Below are positions 9,861 through 20,347 of a stretch of DNA of 64,000 nt, piece after piece (positions within the stretch are counted from its first letter, which is position 1; every line of letters begins with the position of its first letter). Source of the DNA: Bacteroidota bacterium. GTDB taxonomy: Bacteria; Bacteroidota; Bacteroidia; Bacteroidales; F082. A program made the position numbers and the translations under genes. Under the pieces are notes generated by a model. That model did no database searches and was not told the DNA's origin. It was given only the letters and a program-made list of their open reading frames with translations. Location: assembly GCA_016715945.1 (NCBI GenBank), contig JADJXJ010000003.1:620001-684000 (forward strand). Reading direction: 5' to 3'.

Positions 9861-10247
9861 ATGCGCATTTTTCTGATAGACGACGAATGGAACAGCCTCG
9901 ACCTGCTCGACAGAATGCTTCAATCGTTAGGAATTGAGCCAGATGCAATTGTCAGGTTTCAGGAACCTCTTGAGGCAATTCCTCATGTCCTTGCCATTGT
10001 TCCGGATGTGCTTTTCATTGATTTGGAGATGCCCAGGCTCAATGGTGTGGATCTCATTCTTATGCTGAGCCACCTTCCGAGCCACTTTGTGCTCGTAACA
10101 GGTGGCGATGCCAGCCAGTGGATTGAAACACAAGCGCCCGGGCGCACACGCCAGTTGCAAAAGCCTTTTTCGGTTAACGACCTGAAGAATATTCTGCAAA
10201 GCATTGCTATACAGTCCAATACAACCGCCAAAAACCCCAACTTATGA
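9861..10247 (+). CDS. Stand-alone receiver-domain protein
   Basis: A 128-residue receiver with no output domain: DDE at 7-9, phospho-acceptor D54 in FIDLEMPRLNG, T80 in VLVTGGD and K101 in LQKPF, so all catalytic positions are present and it should be phosphorylatable. Its stop codon overlaps the start of the next gene (ATGA at 10244-10247), which suggests translational coupling to a 2,024-residue secreted protein. A cytoplasmic receiver coupled to a giant exported protein is unexpected. It may be a second target of the upstream kinase or a phosphate sink (inference). Confidence 0.88.
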   Translation: MRIFLIDDEWNSLDLLDRMLQSLGIEPDAIVRFQEPLEAIPHVLAIVPDVLFIDLEMPRLNGVDLILMLSHLPSHFVLVTGGDASQWIETQAPGRTRQLQKPFSVNDLKNILQSIAIQSNTTAKNPNL

Positions 10248-13200
10248 AATCAAAAATTTTGGTGTGCCTCGCTTTGATCATGTCTGTGCTTCAACTAAAA
10301 GCTCAGCAGCTGAATGTCAGCCTGGTTATCCGGCCGCCATTTTCCACAAATCTTGCAGATTATATCGATCAGGGCAACAATGTGCTGATCAATGTGGCTA
10401 ACCTTAGCGGGCAACAACAACAGTTCAAGCTCATTCCTTCCATCGAGGGCAACAACGGAGTGGTTATCCGCCTCAAAGAGAGTTTTCAGCCTGTTTCGCC
10501 CATCGTGATGGCGCCTGGTGAAACACGCATGTTTACCTTCAATCAATTGAGCACCTACAATGGCACCATTAGGCAAAGCGATCTGATAGTGCAGGGCATC
10601 TCGTTTAATGTGCTCGAAAATGCAGGGGTCCTTCCCGAGGGCACGTACACAGTTTGCGTCAAGGCGTTTGGCTTTGCTTCGGGCAATCTGTTGTCGGGCA
10701 ATACGGGTTGCAGCGCAATGCCCATTACTGCCTACGATCCACCAATCATCCTTTCGCCTCAGAATCAGTCGGCTCTGACGGCACTTACTCCTCAGTTTTT
10801 TACATTTCAATGGACACCCAGCGGGCTGAGTGGTCAGACGCGTTATCGCCTGAGGCTTGTGGATGCGACGGCACTCAACCTGCTCAATCCAAACGATGCA
10901 TTCAACAGCCCGGCGGTTGTTCCCTATTTTGAGCAATCGAATATTGCTGTGGGCATGATGGTTTACGACCAGAGCAAGCCACCATTGTTGCCTGGGAACA
11001 CCTATGCCATGCAGGTTACAGCCTATGATCCCCAGAACAAACTGTCGTACAAAAACAACGGACACAGCCAGGCAATTCTTTTCAGTATTCAGCAAGCTGC
11101 AGGCCTGCCGGGTGTTCCGGGGGATGGTGGAGCTCCGGCCGTGGACAACCCCGGATTTCAGTTTGGCGACGATCCGCCTGCCATACCTGTTGACCCGGAC
11201 GATGTGGCCGACTGCATGAATGCCGGTGCCTGCCAACAACCGGCGCCAAACTGCGAAGGTGCGCAGGCCCCTCAACCCGGTGCCAACATTTATGTTGGAA
11301 AATTCAAAATGCAGGTCATTAATATTCAGGGTGGCAGCGGAACGGGCGTTGTGGAGGTTCCCTTCCTGAATACCAAAGTTGAGGTTGAATTTCAGAACCT
11401 TACGGTAAACAATAACGCTCAGGTTTGTGGGATTTCACAGGTTTGGGTGAAGTCGGCCTCGCAGAATCTGATACCGGAGAGCTTCCTGAAAGTGGCCGAA
11501 GGAGCTTTCAGCGATCAAAATCTTAACTGGGCGCAGATCGGCCAGCACGTGCAACAGTACTATAAAAAAGTCAGTCTGTTCGATTTTGGCGGTCAGCCAA
11601 ATACGCTTCCTTTTGTGCTCAATCTGGGCTCGGCCGAGCTGACCATCCTCGGATTGATCTTTACGCCAACTGCCGCTTATGCCAATATCGCTTTTGCAGC
11701 CGAGCTTCCGCTTGCAAACACAGGTCAGCAATTCAGCATGGGTATGCGGGGTGTGTGTATCCGACCAAATGGTTTTGGCATCGACCAGGCCGGAGGCATG
11801 CTTACACTTAGCAATAACCTGGTGAAACCTATTGGAAATCAGGCTGAGTTTGTGCTTGAGGGCGGCAACAACGGCAGTTACGTGAAATTCGACTGCAAAG
11901 GTGTCTCCGAGATAAAGCTAAAAGGTAACCTGGCCTTTTCGCGCGAGCGCCTGCTGCCTGTGGATGCCCAGGGCAATATCGTACCGGCTCCAGCCCGCTA
12001 CACCCTCAGTTTCAACAGCACAGTGGCTAATACAAGCGACTGGATCGCAGAGGCAACCGCTTCGCATCCTGCATTTACCACCCAGCAGGCGAACGGATTT
12101 CAACTTGGTTTTGACGCTGTTGTACTCGATTTTTCCAAAACCAAAAACCCACAGGGTGTTGTTTTTCCATCCAATCACCCCATGCACAACGATCCGCTTA
12201 AAAATGCCTGGACCGGGGTGCTGGTCAATACCCCGAAAATCACCCTCCCCAACTATCTGAAGCGCTCGGATAATCAACGGATTACAGCTGACATATCGAT
12301 CATCGTGATCGATGGCGAAGGTTTGTGGGCAAAACTCGATCTGAATAATCTGGTGCAAAAAACGGAGGATGGCAGCCTTGGGGGCTGGGGGTTCAGTATC
12401 GACAAAATGAGTCTCGACATCCGCAAAAGTATGCTGCAAGGTGGCGGGCTAAACGGCAAGGTCAATCTGCCAATCACTGAAATCGGGCTCACCTATGATG
12501 CCACTTTTGAACCCGGCGACCCACAGAACGATATGAAAGTGAACTTTGGTATCGTCATGCAGGGCCAGCTCGATATCGACATGTTTTTTGCCAAAGCACA
12601 GCTGGCCGACAATTCAAGTTTTGGCGTAAACATTCAGGGCAACAAAGTGAAGCCTGTGGCCAATCTCAACGGTTCGCTCACCATTGGTTGGGAAAAAGGC
12701 GGACAGAAAAAACCCGGAGACGATAAAAACAGCGTGTCGAGTTTTTCTCTCCCATCGGTCAACTTTCAGGGATTCAATATATTCAATAATGATAATGATG
12801 TCCCCCAGCTTAGTCTTCAGGCCTTGCAGCTAAGCAACCCCAATGCCCAGGGCAAGCTGGCAGGTTTCCCCATTAAGCTAAAAGGCAATCCCGGATTTCA
12901 GAACTACAATCCTGAGGTAGGCTTTACGATGGGGCTTGAATTCACCCTTTCCAAGGACAATGCCAACGGACTGAGTGGTGCAACCGACTTTACCATTTTT
13001 GCCAAATACGATCCACAAAAGAAACGGTATGTGTATGACCGCACCCAGCTCAACTGCATCAGCCTCGATGTGGATGTGGCTGTGGCCGAGATAAAAGGTG
13101 GAATATGTATCTACAAGAACGACCCGAAATATGGTGACGGGTTCAGCGGCTCCGTCAGTGCAACCATCAAAGGGATTGGGGTGGAAGCTGCTGTGGGCCT

Positions 13201-16200
13201 GCAGGTTGGAAATGTAAACAACTTCGATTACTTCTACTTTGAGGCCCTGGCCAAATCCGGGCAAGGATTGCCTGTCACAGCAACCATGTCACTGTATGGT
13301 CTGGGTGGTGGTTTTCATTACAACATGGATCGTACCAACAGAGCTGTTACCACAATCGACGGCTACGAGAATGTGGTGCCACCCCAAAACTTTGCGCCGG
13401 GATACAGTCCCTCGGGCCTTGTTTATACACCTCAGAAAGGAAAGATGGGATTCTCGGCCACCGTGGTATTTGGCCTGACAGGGGGAGATGCGGCTGCTGC
13501 TGCTTTCAATGGCGACCTTACCCTGTGGATGACGTTTACAAAAGCCAACGGCATCGAAAAGATGGGACTCACCGGAGGCGGATATGCCATGCAACCCCTC
13601 AACAATCGAAATGCCGCCACAATTACCGGGCAGTTCGACATTAAAATAAATTTTGTCGCAAAGACTTTCGACCTGGGTATCGACCTCAACGTGGGTATGG
13701 GAAGCATGCTCAATGGTATCGCATCGGTAAACATGCATGCCTCGCCACAGGAATGGTTTATCTATATCGGCAGTTGGGAAGCCCCAAACCCGCAGAATTA
13801 CGAACCCTGGAACGACAAGAAACGCAACAAGCTCAATGCCGACATCAAAATTGCCCAACTGAAATACAATCTTTATTTCATGATGGGTTCTGATATGCCC
13901 GATCTGCCGCCGCTCCCCGGAATACTCCTCTCAAACCTTCAAACCCAGGGCGGGCAAATGTTGCAGGACCAGCGCACCGCAGCACCGGCATTCGATGCAC
14001 AGACGCCGGGATTTGCCTTTGGAGGTGGTTTCCACCAGCAGCTCAAGTTTCATGCGCTCATTTTTTATGCCAACATCGAATTTTTCGCAGGCTTTGATGC
14101 CGTGCTAAAAAACTACAAAGCTGTGCCAGGCTGCGAAAATGTGGGTATCAACGGCTGGATGGCCAAAGGTCAGGCGTATGCCTACCTGGGGATTGACGCC
14201 GGCCTGGCATTGGATACCTGGTTCTACAAAGGAGAGTGGCCTGTAGTGAAAATCAGCTGTGCCGCCACCCTCGAAGCCCAATTTACAAATCCTAACTATT
14301 TGAAAGGCAATGTGTACATGAATGCTTCTGTGCTGAACGGACTGATCACGGTGAACAAAAACGTGAAGTTCGAGGCGGGCGAAAAAATGAAATGTGGCAG
14401 CGACGTCAATCCGTTTGGCGACCTTCCTATCGTGGCCGATTTGTTCCCCGGACAAGGCGATCAGGTTGAGGTTTATGATGATGTGCGCGTGGCTTTCAAC
14501 TTCCCCAAAGGTAACTTCATGGTTTTCAACGAACTGGAACCTGACAAGGCCCCTCGTTACTTCTATTATACCATTCACAGCATCAGCCTCAAAAAAGGCA
14601 ATGCGACCATCCCGCTCATTGACGAACCGATTTACAGCGCAGATGGTTATTCGGCAAAATACCTGACCAAAAACGCAGAATTCCTCCCCGAGCTCAGCAG
14701 CCTTAAACTCGATTTTGTAGTGCGTGGCTATGAAGCGAAACCAGGGCCTGACCCCATGCTCGTTGAAGAAAAATACAACCGCACCTTCCAGACTAAAAAA
14801 CGACCAGATTACATTCCTGCCAACCAACTGCTTTCGACCAATCCGGTGGTAAGGCAGCGGTATTTTCTGAAAGAAGATGAAATTCAGGGTTTTGCACGTA
14901 CTTTGGGTAACAAGAGCTGGTGCTACCTCTTCAACAAAAGCGAGATAGGCGACCCCAAGGTCTTCGATCAATCAAAGACACAATATCTCGTCCAGTTTTT
15001 CGAAACCGGAAGTGGCAAAACCATCGAGGTGCCTTGCAACTGTGTTGGTCAGGAGATCAAATTCAATGTGCCCTACCAGCAACTCAAAAACGAGACTATC
15101 TATCGTGTGCGTGTGATTGCACGGCTGCAATACAAACCCAAATCCAACAACAATCTTCAGGGCAATCAGCTTAATCTGGGCGGCCAGTGGCAAACAGGCA
15201 GCAAGCAAACGGAAATCACCCAGGGAGCGCATAAGCTCAGCCGATTCCTGTTGGCCGACAACAGCCCGAAAACCTACGACCACAGCCTTTTGCATACTGC
15301 ATGGTTTTTCCGCACCAGCAAGTATAACAGCCTCAGCGCCAAGCTTGCCGATTACAAAATCGATCAAAGCACCTACACCACTGTCACCACTTCGCACTAC
15401 ATCCCACGTATCCGCATCAAAAAACCTAATGCATACGGACAGGGCGAGCACGAGTACGAGATTAAGACCCAGCCCGATGGCGGTGGTTTGCCGCTGGTGA
15501 GCTACGAGCTGCCTGTTGCGCTGATCACCGGAAAGGAGGCATTCGATACCTATGACCTCTACGGCTATGCGGTGCAATATATGGGCGAAAGCACACCGGT
15601 TCGCCCCTTAATCTGGTTTCAGAAACCCGACCTGGGGCAGCCGGCATTCTTCAATGCTTTCTACACCCAGCTCGAACAACGCACAAATGCCCACAATGCC
15701 ACCATGCCAATCAAAATCAACTTCCCGGAAGCTCGCCACTACAACAATACCTGGTTAATGGAACATGCTGTGAACGTGAATATTCGCGCTTTCGATGGTC
15801 AGTTTGGTTTCAAGAATGGCGGAGCTGATGCCCTATGGAGCTACTCCACCCGCTACGCGCTTGGCATTGGCAATGTGCAGCTGCCAGCCGGACGAACCAT
15901 CTGGAAGCCACACGGTCCGCTTAGCCCGCAAGAGATCGAAGAAGCTATGGCAGCCACGCAACAACAACAAAATGTGAATATTAACAATGCCCAGCTGCAG
16001 ATAATTGTCCCACCCAACCAAAATCAGGGTGGAATGGGATCGCAGGTGAATGTAAATATCCAGAACACCAATGTTCCGGTCTATCCGCTTGTCAACCTCT
16101 CTGATTACCTTGCGATGCTCGATTACAGCCATCTTATCAACCAGCTGTGGCAGATCAATTCACCCATCAACCGCAGCCGTGCCTACAATGCCCAGGAACA

Positions 16201-16318
16201 ACTCAGACCTTTGCTTTTCCGCAACAAGGGCAACTACACCCTGCAGTGGGGAAATATGCACAGCGTAAAACGATTCGACTACAACTGGAACCGCGAAAAG
16301 CCAGTTCTCCAATTCTAA
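10244..16318 (+). CDS. Giant secreted protein, 2,024 residues, function unknown
   Basis: I do not recognise a named family. It begins with a signal peptide (MKSKILVCLALIMSVLQLKA, cut before QQLNVSL). Residues 20-150 look like an Ig-type beta domain, about 155-285 like FnIII (FQWTPSGLSGQTRYRLRLVD), and 320-340 is a Cys-rich linker (CMNAGACQQPAPNCEG). The long middle (about 350-1400) is rich in alternating hydrophobic beta-strands (GLNGKVNLPITEIGLTYD, LDIDMFFAKAQLADNSSFG). From about 1400 come Ig-like repeats, and the C-terminus has N/Q-rich segments near 1900-1950. No T9SS sorting domain is visible at the end (KRFDYNWNREKPVLQF). It heads a run of three exported-protein genes. Confidence 0.85.
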   Translation: MKSKILVCLALIMSVLQLKAQQLNVSLVIRPPFSTNLADYIDQGNNVLINVANLSGQQQQFKLIPSIEGNNGVVIRLKESFQPVSPIVMAPGETRMFTFNQLSTYNGTIRQSDLIVQGISFNVLENAGVLPEGTYTVCVKAFGFASGNLLSGNTGCSAMPITAYDPPIILSPQNQSALTALTPQFFTFQWTPSGLSGQTRYRLRLVDATALNLLNPNDAFNSPAVVPYFEQSNIAVGMMVYDQSKPPLLPGNTYAMQVTAYDPQNKLSYKNNGHSQAILFSIQQAAGLPGVPGDGGAPAVDNPGFQFGDDPPAIPVDPDDVADCMNAGACQQPAPNCEGAQAPQPGANIYVGKFKMQVINIQGGSGTGVVEVPFLNTKVEVEFQNLTVNNNAQVCGISQVWVKSASQNLIPESFLKVAEGAFSDQNLNWAQIGQHVQQYYKKVSLFDFGGQPNTLPFVLNLGSAELTILGLIFTPTAAYANIAFAAELPLANTGQQFSMGMRGVCIRPNGFGIDQAGGMLTLSNNLVKPIGNQAEFVLEGGNNGSYVKFDCKGVSEIKLKGNLAFSRERLLPVDAQGNIVPAPARYTLSFNSTVANTSDWIAEATASHPAFTTQQANGFQLGFDAVVLDFSKTKNPQGVVFPSNHPMHNDPLKNAWTGVLVNTPKITLPNYLKRSDNQRITADISIIVIDGEGLWAKLDLNNLVQKTEDGSLGGWGFSIDKMSLDIRKSMLQGGGLNGKVNLPITEIGLTYDATFEPGDPQNDMKVNFGIVMQGQLDIDMFFAKAQLADNSSFGVNIQGNKVKPVANLNGSLTIGWEKGGQKKPGDDKNSVSSFSLPSVNFQGFNIFNNDNDVPQLSLQALQLSNPNAQGKLAGFPIKLKGNPGFQNYNPEVGFTMGLEFTLSKDNANGLSGATDFTIFAKYDPQKKRYVYDRTQLNCISLDVDVAVAEIKGGICIYKNDPKYGDGFSGSVSATIKGIGVEAAVGLQVGNVNNFDYFYFEALAKSGQGLPVTATMSLYGLGGGFHYNMDRTNRAVTTIDGYENVVPPQNFAPGYSPSGLVYTPQKGKMGFSATVVFGLTGGDAAAAAFNGDLTLWMTFTKANGIEKMGLTGGGYAMQPLNNRNAATITGQFDIKINFVAKTFDLGIDLNVGMGSMLNGIASVNMHASPQEWFIYIGSWEAPNPQNYEPWNDKKRNKLNADIKIAQLKYNLYFMMGSDMPDLPPLPGILLSNLQTQGGQMLQDQRTAAPAFDAQTPGFAFGGGFHQQLKFHALIFYANIEFFAGFDAVLKNYKAVPGCENVGINGWMAKGQAYAYLGIDAGLALDTWFYKGEWPVVKISCAATLEAQFTNPNYLKGNVYMNASVLNGLITVNKNVKFEAGEKMKCGSDVNPFGDLPIVADLFPGQGDQVEVYDDVRVAFNFPKGNFMVFNELEPDKAPRYFYYTIHSISLKKGNATIPLIDEPIYSADGYSAKYLTKNAEFLPELSSLKLDFVVRGYEAKPGPDPMLVEEKYNRTFQTKKRPDYIPANQLLSTNPVVRQRYFLKEDEIQGFARTLGNKSWCYLFNKSEIGDPKVFDQSKTQYLVQFFETGSGKTIEVPCNCVGQEIKFNVPYQQLKNETIYRVRVIARLQYKPKSNNNLQGNQLNLGGQWQTGSKQTEITQGAHKLSRFLLADNSPKTYDHSLLHTAWFFRTSKYNSLSAKLADYKIDQSTYTTVTTSHYIPRIRIKKPNAYGQGEHEYEIKTQPDGGGLPLVSYELPVALITGKEAFDTYDLYGYAVQYMGESTPVRPLIWFQKPDLGQPAFFNAFYTQLEQRTNAHNATMPIKINFPEARHYNNTWLMEHAVNVNIRAFDGQFGFKNGGADALWSYSTRYALGIGNVQLPAGRTIWKPHGPLSPQEIEEAMAATQQQQNVNINNAQLQIIVPPNQNQGGMGSQVNVNIQNTNVPVYPLVNLSDYLAMLDYSHLINQLWQINSPINRSRAYNAQEQLRPLLFRNKGNYTLQWGNMHSVKRFDYNWNREKPVLQF

Positions 16319-16335
16319 AAAATCATTAACAGGTA

Positions 16336-18444
16336 ATGAAAACATCAGTCATGAAAAGATTTAAACTCCTGATAATCTTTCTTTTAGTTGTAACAGCCAT
16401 GCTGGCGCAACATCCATCGGGGCTAAAACAGACGTCCACCCATCTGGGCATTATCGGAAAGCACGGCTCCGAAGGGATTGTGCTGCGCTGGGCACCGAAA
16501 AATTTTGCCGTTTGGCAGATTGCATCCACAAGTAGATATATCCTCGAACGTGCTGAATGGGACGAAAGCCAATGGCCCTTTGCCGAAAATAAACTGAAAT
16601 ACAATAAGATAGGTGATTTCAGGGCGCTTCCACAGCAGGAATGGGAAACGAAGGCTGACATCAACGATCCGTTGGTGGCCGTGGCAGCACAAAGTCTTTT
16701 TGGTAACGAGGCTACACGCGCCATGCCTGCTTCAGGCCTGGCTGACCTTCGTCTGGTGGCTGATCTTCAGGAAAACCGCCATGCCATGGCCATGTTTGCC
16801 GCCGATTTGTCGGGCAATGCTGCCGCCGCCCTGGGATTGGTATTTTATGATAAGGATGTGGAAGCCGGGCGACAATACATCTACCGCTTACGCACCACAG
16901 GCAACAAGGCGGGCTTTGGTGCCGACACTGTTTGGCACTATACCACGTATGATGGTATCCCGACACCTGCCCAAAGCGTTCAATCGGTTCAAACGGTCAG
17001 TGGTCACGCCCGCGTGGATGTGATGTGGGACAGGCCTGGCAACGCAGCCAGATTTACTGCGTTCTATGTGGAACGGTCTTCGGACAATAAAACATTTACC
17101 CGGCTCAACAACCTGCCTCTGACTTCGGCAACAGGCGACGACCAACCCGAGGTCCACCTTTTCAGAGATACCACTGCGACAATCGGCAAGCGATATTTTT
17201 ATCGTGTCGTTGGCATCACGCCCTTTGCCGAAACATCCGCGCCCGGCGAGTCGGTGCCGGGCATGGCCCGCGATATGGAAGGCCCCCTTCCACCTCAAAA
17301 AACGACTGTCGTTCAGGCCGACAACAGTTTTGTGATTGAGTGGGAAATTGAAAATCAGCTGATTGCACCCGACGCCATAGGTTGGTCTGTCAAAAGGAGC
17401 ATAAATGCGTCCGGGCCTTATCAAAGCCTCCACGATAAAGTGTTGCCGTTGCGACAGCGTAGGTTTACGGACAACAATCCGGTTCCCGTTATCACAAATT
17501 ATTACAGGGTATATGCGGTAGATACAGCCGGCAATGAAACCCCGGGGCTCATTCAGGCCGCCATATGGGTTGATAGCATTCCTCCCGCAGCACCGGCTGG
17601 CCTCAGCGCAAAGGTAGATTCCACAGGTGTGGTTCATATTTACTGGAATCCCGGTCTTGAGGCCGACCTTCAAGGCTACAGGGTTTTTGTGCGCGACGAC
17701 CGCAACAAAGACTGGTATCAGCTCACCAGCCGGCCTATTGTTGAGAATAGTTTTACAGATACGGTTGATTTAAAATCCTTATCACGGTCAATTCAATATA
17801 CCGTAGTTGCAACCGATTTTCATTACAATACCTCGCCCTATGCCCCTGCCTTTACGCTACGCCTTCCCGACCTGGTCGCACCGTCGGCACCCCGTTGGGC
17901 ACCATGGAGTGTGGAGGACGATAAGGTAAAATTGAACTGGTATCCCAGCGCTGCAAGCGATGTGCGGGTGCACCGACTGATCCGCACCAGTGAGCAGGGC
18001 CGCTTTAAGCTGTACCGCGATTTTAAACCTGGCGAAAATTCCACACTGGCAAGCCTGACTCCCGGACAACCTTCATCTTTTGCCCTTGTGGCCATCGACA
18101 GTGTCGGCAATGTCTCCGACACGGCCTTTTTGCGCAATGTGATGCACACCAAAGCATCCAGGCTACCAGCAGTCCGCGGTTTTAAAGCTAAGCCCGATGC
18201 CGCGCAGCGATCAATCCTGCTCGAGTGGTCCTACGATACCCGGAACGATGTGTGGTTCAACCTCTATAGAAAAAAACCCGATGGAGATGAGCTGGAATTC
18301 GTCGGCAGATTTGATGCAGCCTCCAGGTCGTACACCGATCGTGGCCCAAGCGCATTCCGCCAGGGATTCGATTACTACCTCAAAGCAGTGGCTGCTGACG
18401 GGAGCGAATCAGAATGGGCAGGTCCGCTTCGAATGCGTTTTTGA
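16336..18444 (+). CDS. Secreted multi-FnIII protein
   Basis: A 702-residue exported protein. The signal peptide is MKRFKLLIIFLLVVTAMLAQ, reached from either ATG at 16336 or the in-frame ATG at 16351; 16336 is kept as the first. Residues from about 200 on contain several FnIII-like beta domains (VDVMWDRPGNAARFTAFYVERS, VHIYWNPGLEADLQGYRVFVRD, VKLNWYPSAASDVRVHRLIR, ILLEWSYDTRNDVWFNLYRKK). No C-terminal sorting signal is evident. It lies 17 bases after the giant secreted protein, so the two probably form one unit and may interact at the surface or in the periplasm (inference). Confidence 0.82.
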   Translation: MKTSVMKRFKLLIIFLLVVTAMLAQHPSGLKQTSTHLGIIGKHGSEGIVLRWAPKNFAVWQIASTSRYILERAEWDESQWPFAENKLKYNKIGDFRALPQQEWETKADINDPLVAVAAQSLFGNEATRAMPASGLADLRLVADLQENRHAMAMFAADLSGNAAAALGLVFYDKDVEAGRQYIYRLRTTGNKAGFGADTVWHYTTYDGIPTPAQSVQSVQTVSGHARVDVMWDRPGNAARFTAFYVERSSDNKTFTRLNNLPLTSATGDDQPEVHLFRDTTATIGKRYFYRVVGITPFAETSAPGESVPGMARDMEGPLPPQKTTVVQADNSFVIEWEIENQLIAPDAIGWSVKRSINASGPYQSLHDKVLPLRQRRFTDNNPVPVITNYYRVYAVDTAGNETPGLIQAAIWVDSIPPAAPAGLSAKVDSTGVVHIYWNPGLEADLQGYRVFVRDDRNKDWYQLTSRPIVENSFTDTVDLKSLSRSIQYTVVATDFHYNTSPYAPAFTLRLPDLVAPSAPRWAPWSVEDDKVKLNWYPSAASDVRVHRLIRTSEQGRFKLYRDFKPGENSTLASLTPGQPSSFALVAIDSVGNVSDTAFLRNVMHTKASRLPAVRGFKAKPDAAQRSILLEWSYDTRNDVWFNLYRKKPDGDELEFVGRFDAASRSYTDRGPSAFRQGFDYYLKAVAADGSESEWAGPLRMRF

Positions 18445-18551
18445 TCCGGTGTTAACCAATCACATGCCTCGAGCTCAGTGCAGATCTCATCAGAGCATCA
18501 CCTCCAACAATCGGTCGGAACTCATCACCGGTTTTGCTCAACTTGCACAAG

Positions 18552-18559
18552 TAAATTTG
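18552..18559 (+). promoter_or_regulatory. Bacteroidetes-type -7 element upstream of the barrel gene
   Basis: TAAATTTG fits TAnnTTTG. It ends only 7 bases before the ATG at 18567, so a transcript from here would be almost leaderless. A TTTG at 18533-18536 is spaced 15 bases, shorter than usual. Confidence 0.4.
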
Positions 18560-18566
18560 TAATATC

Positions 18567-20249
18567 ATGAAAATCAACAAAATATTTCTACTGTTGTTGG
18601 TGTTGATCACACAAAAGAGTTTTGGACAAGATCTGGAGCAAGTGATCAAAGCAAAGCCGCTGAGCTGGTCGGGCGCCATTGGTACAAGTCTGGCAAGCCA
18701 ACCAAAACGAGGAAAACAGCCTGAAGGTAGTCCTCTTAATTATTCTGTGTTTGGCAACCTGAAACTCAGTATTTTCGAAACCGTCGATCTGCCATTGTCG
18801 TTCAGCTATTCCCGCTTTGGGTTCAATGTGGAAAAGCCTTTATATCAGTTTGGGCTCACACCCACCTACAAATGGCTCAAGCTGCATCTTGGTCACAGCG
18901 CCATGCACTTCAACAATTACACGCTTTCTGGTCATACCTTTTTTGGGGCCGGGGTCGAGCTCAATCCGAAAAAACTTCGTTTTGCTGCCATGACCGGCAG
19001 GTTGCGCAGTCCCGTGCTAATTGATGCCCTCACCGGGCAAGCAATGGAAAACCCACAGTTCGAACGCCTTGGCTGGGGTGTAAAGCTTGGTCTGGGCAGC
19101 CAGTCAAACTTTGTGGATCTGATGCTTTTCAAAGCTTCCGACCGCATCGAAAGTATCCCCAACTGGCAGGACAGTGTTTATCAGCAAACCATCAGCGGTC
19201 TCACCGGCAAGTTTGCACCACAGGAAAACCTGCTCGCAGGATTGACTACCCGTCTCACATTTTTCCGGCAGATAGTGCTGAATATCGAAGCAGGAGGCAG
19301 TCTGTTTACATCTGACCAGTCGTCGAAAGCATTGCTCGAAAACGTTCCTCTATTTACACCCCGCCTGAGTACGACACTGAAATGGGCAGGAAAAGCTTCC
19401 TTGTCATTTCCCGTGGGGCCTTTCCAGCTGGAAACTGTTTACGAGCGAATTCAACCGGACTATTTTTCCTTGGGAACCTATCAGATCGTAAACGACCAGG
19501 AAAATATCACCGTTTCGCCCACAGGAAGCTTATTCAAAGGCAAATTTTCATTCACCGGGATGTTCGGAACAAACCGCAACAACCTCATGGGCAACAGGTC
19601 AGAAACCACGCGCAGAATAATCATCAATACCAATGCAATCATCGCACCCAGGCCTCACTATGGGCTCAACCTGGGTTATTCCAACTTCGCATTCCGGCAG
19701 CAGGCGCAGGCCATCGTGCTCAACGATTCAGTGTTAATCCGTCAGGTCAACCGCTCCCTCACCATCATGCCCTATTACAATATCCTTTCCGACACCTCGC
19801 GGCAACATGCCATCAATGCAGCCTTTATCCGACAGCAAGTGGACGACCTAAATCCGGTTACCAGAAAGTTCGGAAACATGCTAACAACCATGTATTCAGG
19901 AAATTATACACTAACTTTAAATAAAGGGTTTAATTTTTCTGCCGGACTCAACCACACTACGCTTAGCAGTCCACTGCTCGAAAACAGGCTGACCGGCCTG
20001 AGCCTGGGTGCCGGGAAAAATTTCAAACCATCTGGCATCAACTTAAGCTTTAATACAAATTTCAGCAACTCTTCTGTCGATGGCAACTCCGATGGCATGG
20101 TCGTAAATGCCGGTTTTGTTGCCAACATGAAACTGAAAAAGAGACATGAGTTTCGCACCAACCTGCACTATTTGCGCACCACAAGCAAGCAGTTCGACTC
20201 GTTCAGCGATCTTGTTTTCCAAATGGGCTACACCTTACGCTTGAATTGA
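18567..20249 (+). CDS. Probable outer-membrane beta-barrel protein
   Basis: A 560-residue protein with signal peptide MKINKIFLLLLVLITQKSFGQ and a body of alternating-hydrophobicity strands (LSLGAGKNFKPSGINLSFNTNF, FRTNLHYLRTTSK) ending in an aromatic-containing strand, FQMGYTLRLN, as outer-membrane barrels do. No plug, TonB box or POTRA domain is visible. It follows the two secreted-protein genes at 121 bases with its own possible promoter. A role as anchor or exit channel for the two upstream proteins is possible but not shown by sequence. Confidence 0.7.
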   Translation: MKINKIFLLLLVLITQKSFGQDLEQVIKAKPLSWSGAIGTSLASQPKRGKQPEGSPLNYSVFGNLKLSIFETVDLPLSFSYSRFGFNVEKPLYQFGLTPTYKWLKLHLGHSAMHFNNYTLSGHTFFGAGVELNPKKLRFAAMTGRLRSPVLIDALTGQAMENPQFERLGWGVKLGLGSQSNFVDLMLFKASDRIESIPNWQDSVYQQTISGLTGKFAPQENLLAGLTTRLTFFRQIVLNIEAGGSLFTSDQSSKALLENVPLFTPRLSTTLKWAGKASLSFPVGPFQLETVYERIQPDYFSLGTYQIVNDQENITVSPTGSLFKGKFSFTGMFGTNRNNLMGNRSETTRRIIINTNAIIAPRPHYGLNLGYSNFAFRQQAQAIVLNDSVLIRQVNRSLTIMPYYNILSDTSRQHAINAAFIRQQVDDLNPVTRKFGNMLTTMYSGNYTLTLNKGFNFSAGLNHTTLSSPLLENRLTGLSLGAGKNFKPSGINLSFNTNFSNSSVDGNSDGMVVNAGFVANMKLKKRHEFRTNLHYLRTTSKQFDSFSDLVFQMGYTLRLN

Positions 20250-20347
20250 ACGCGGACAATGGATGCTGCAGCTGACTTTTGGGTCGTCTGCCCTGAAAGC
20301 GTTGTAAGAGACCAAAGAATTGCTGAAAATACCCAGAGGATTGTAAA

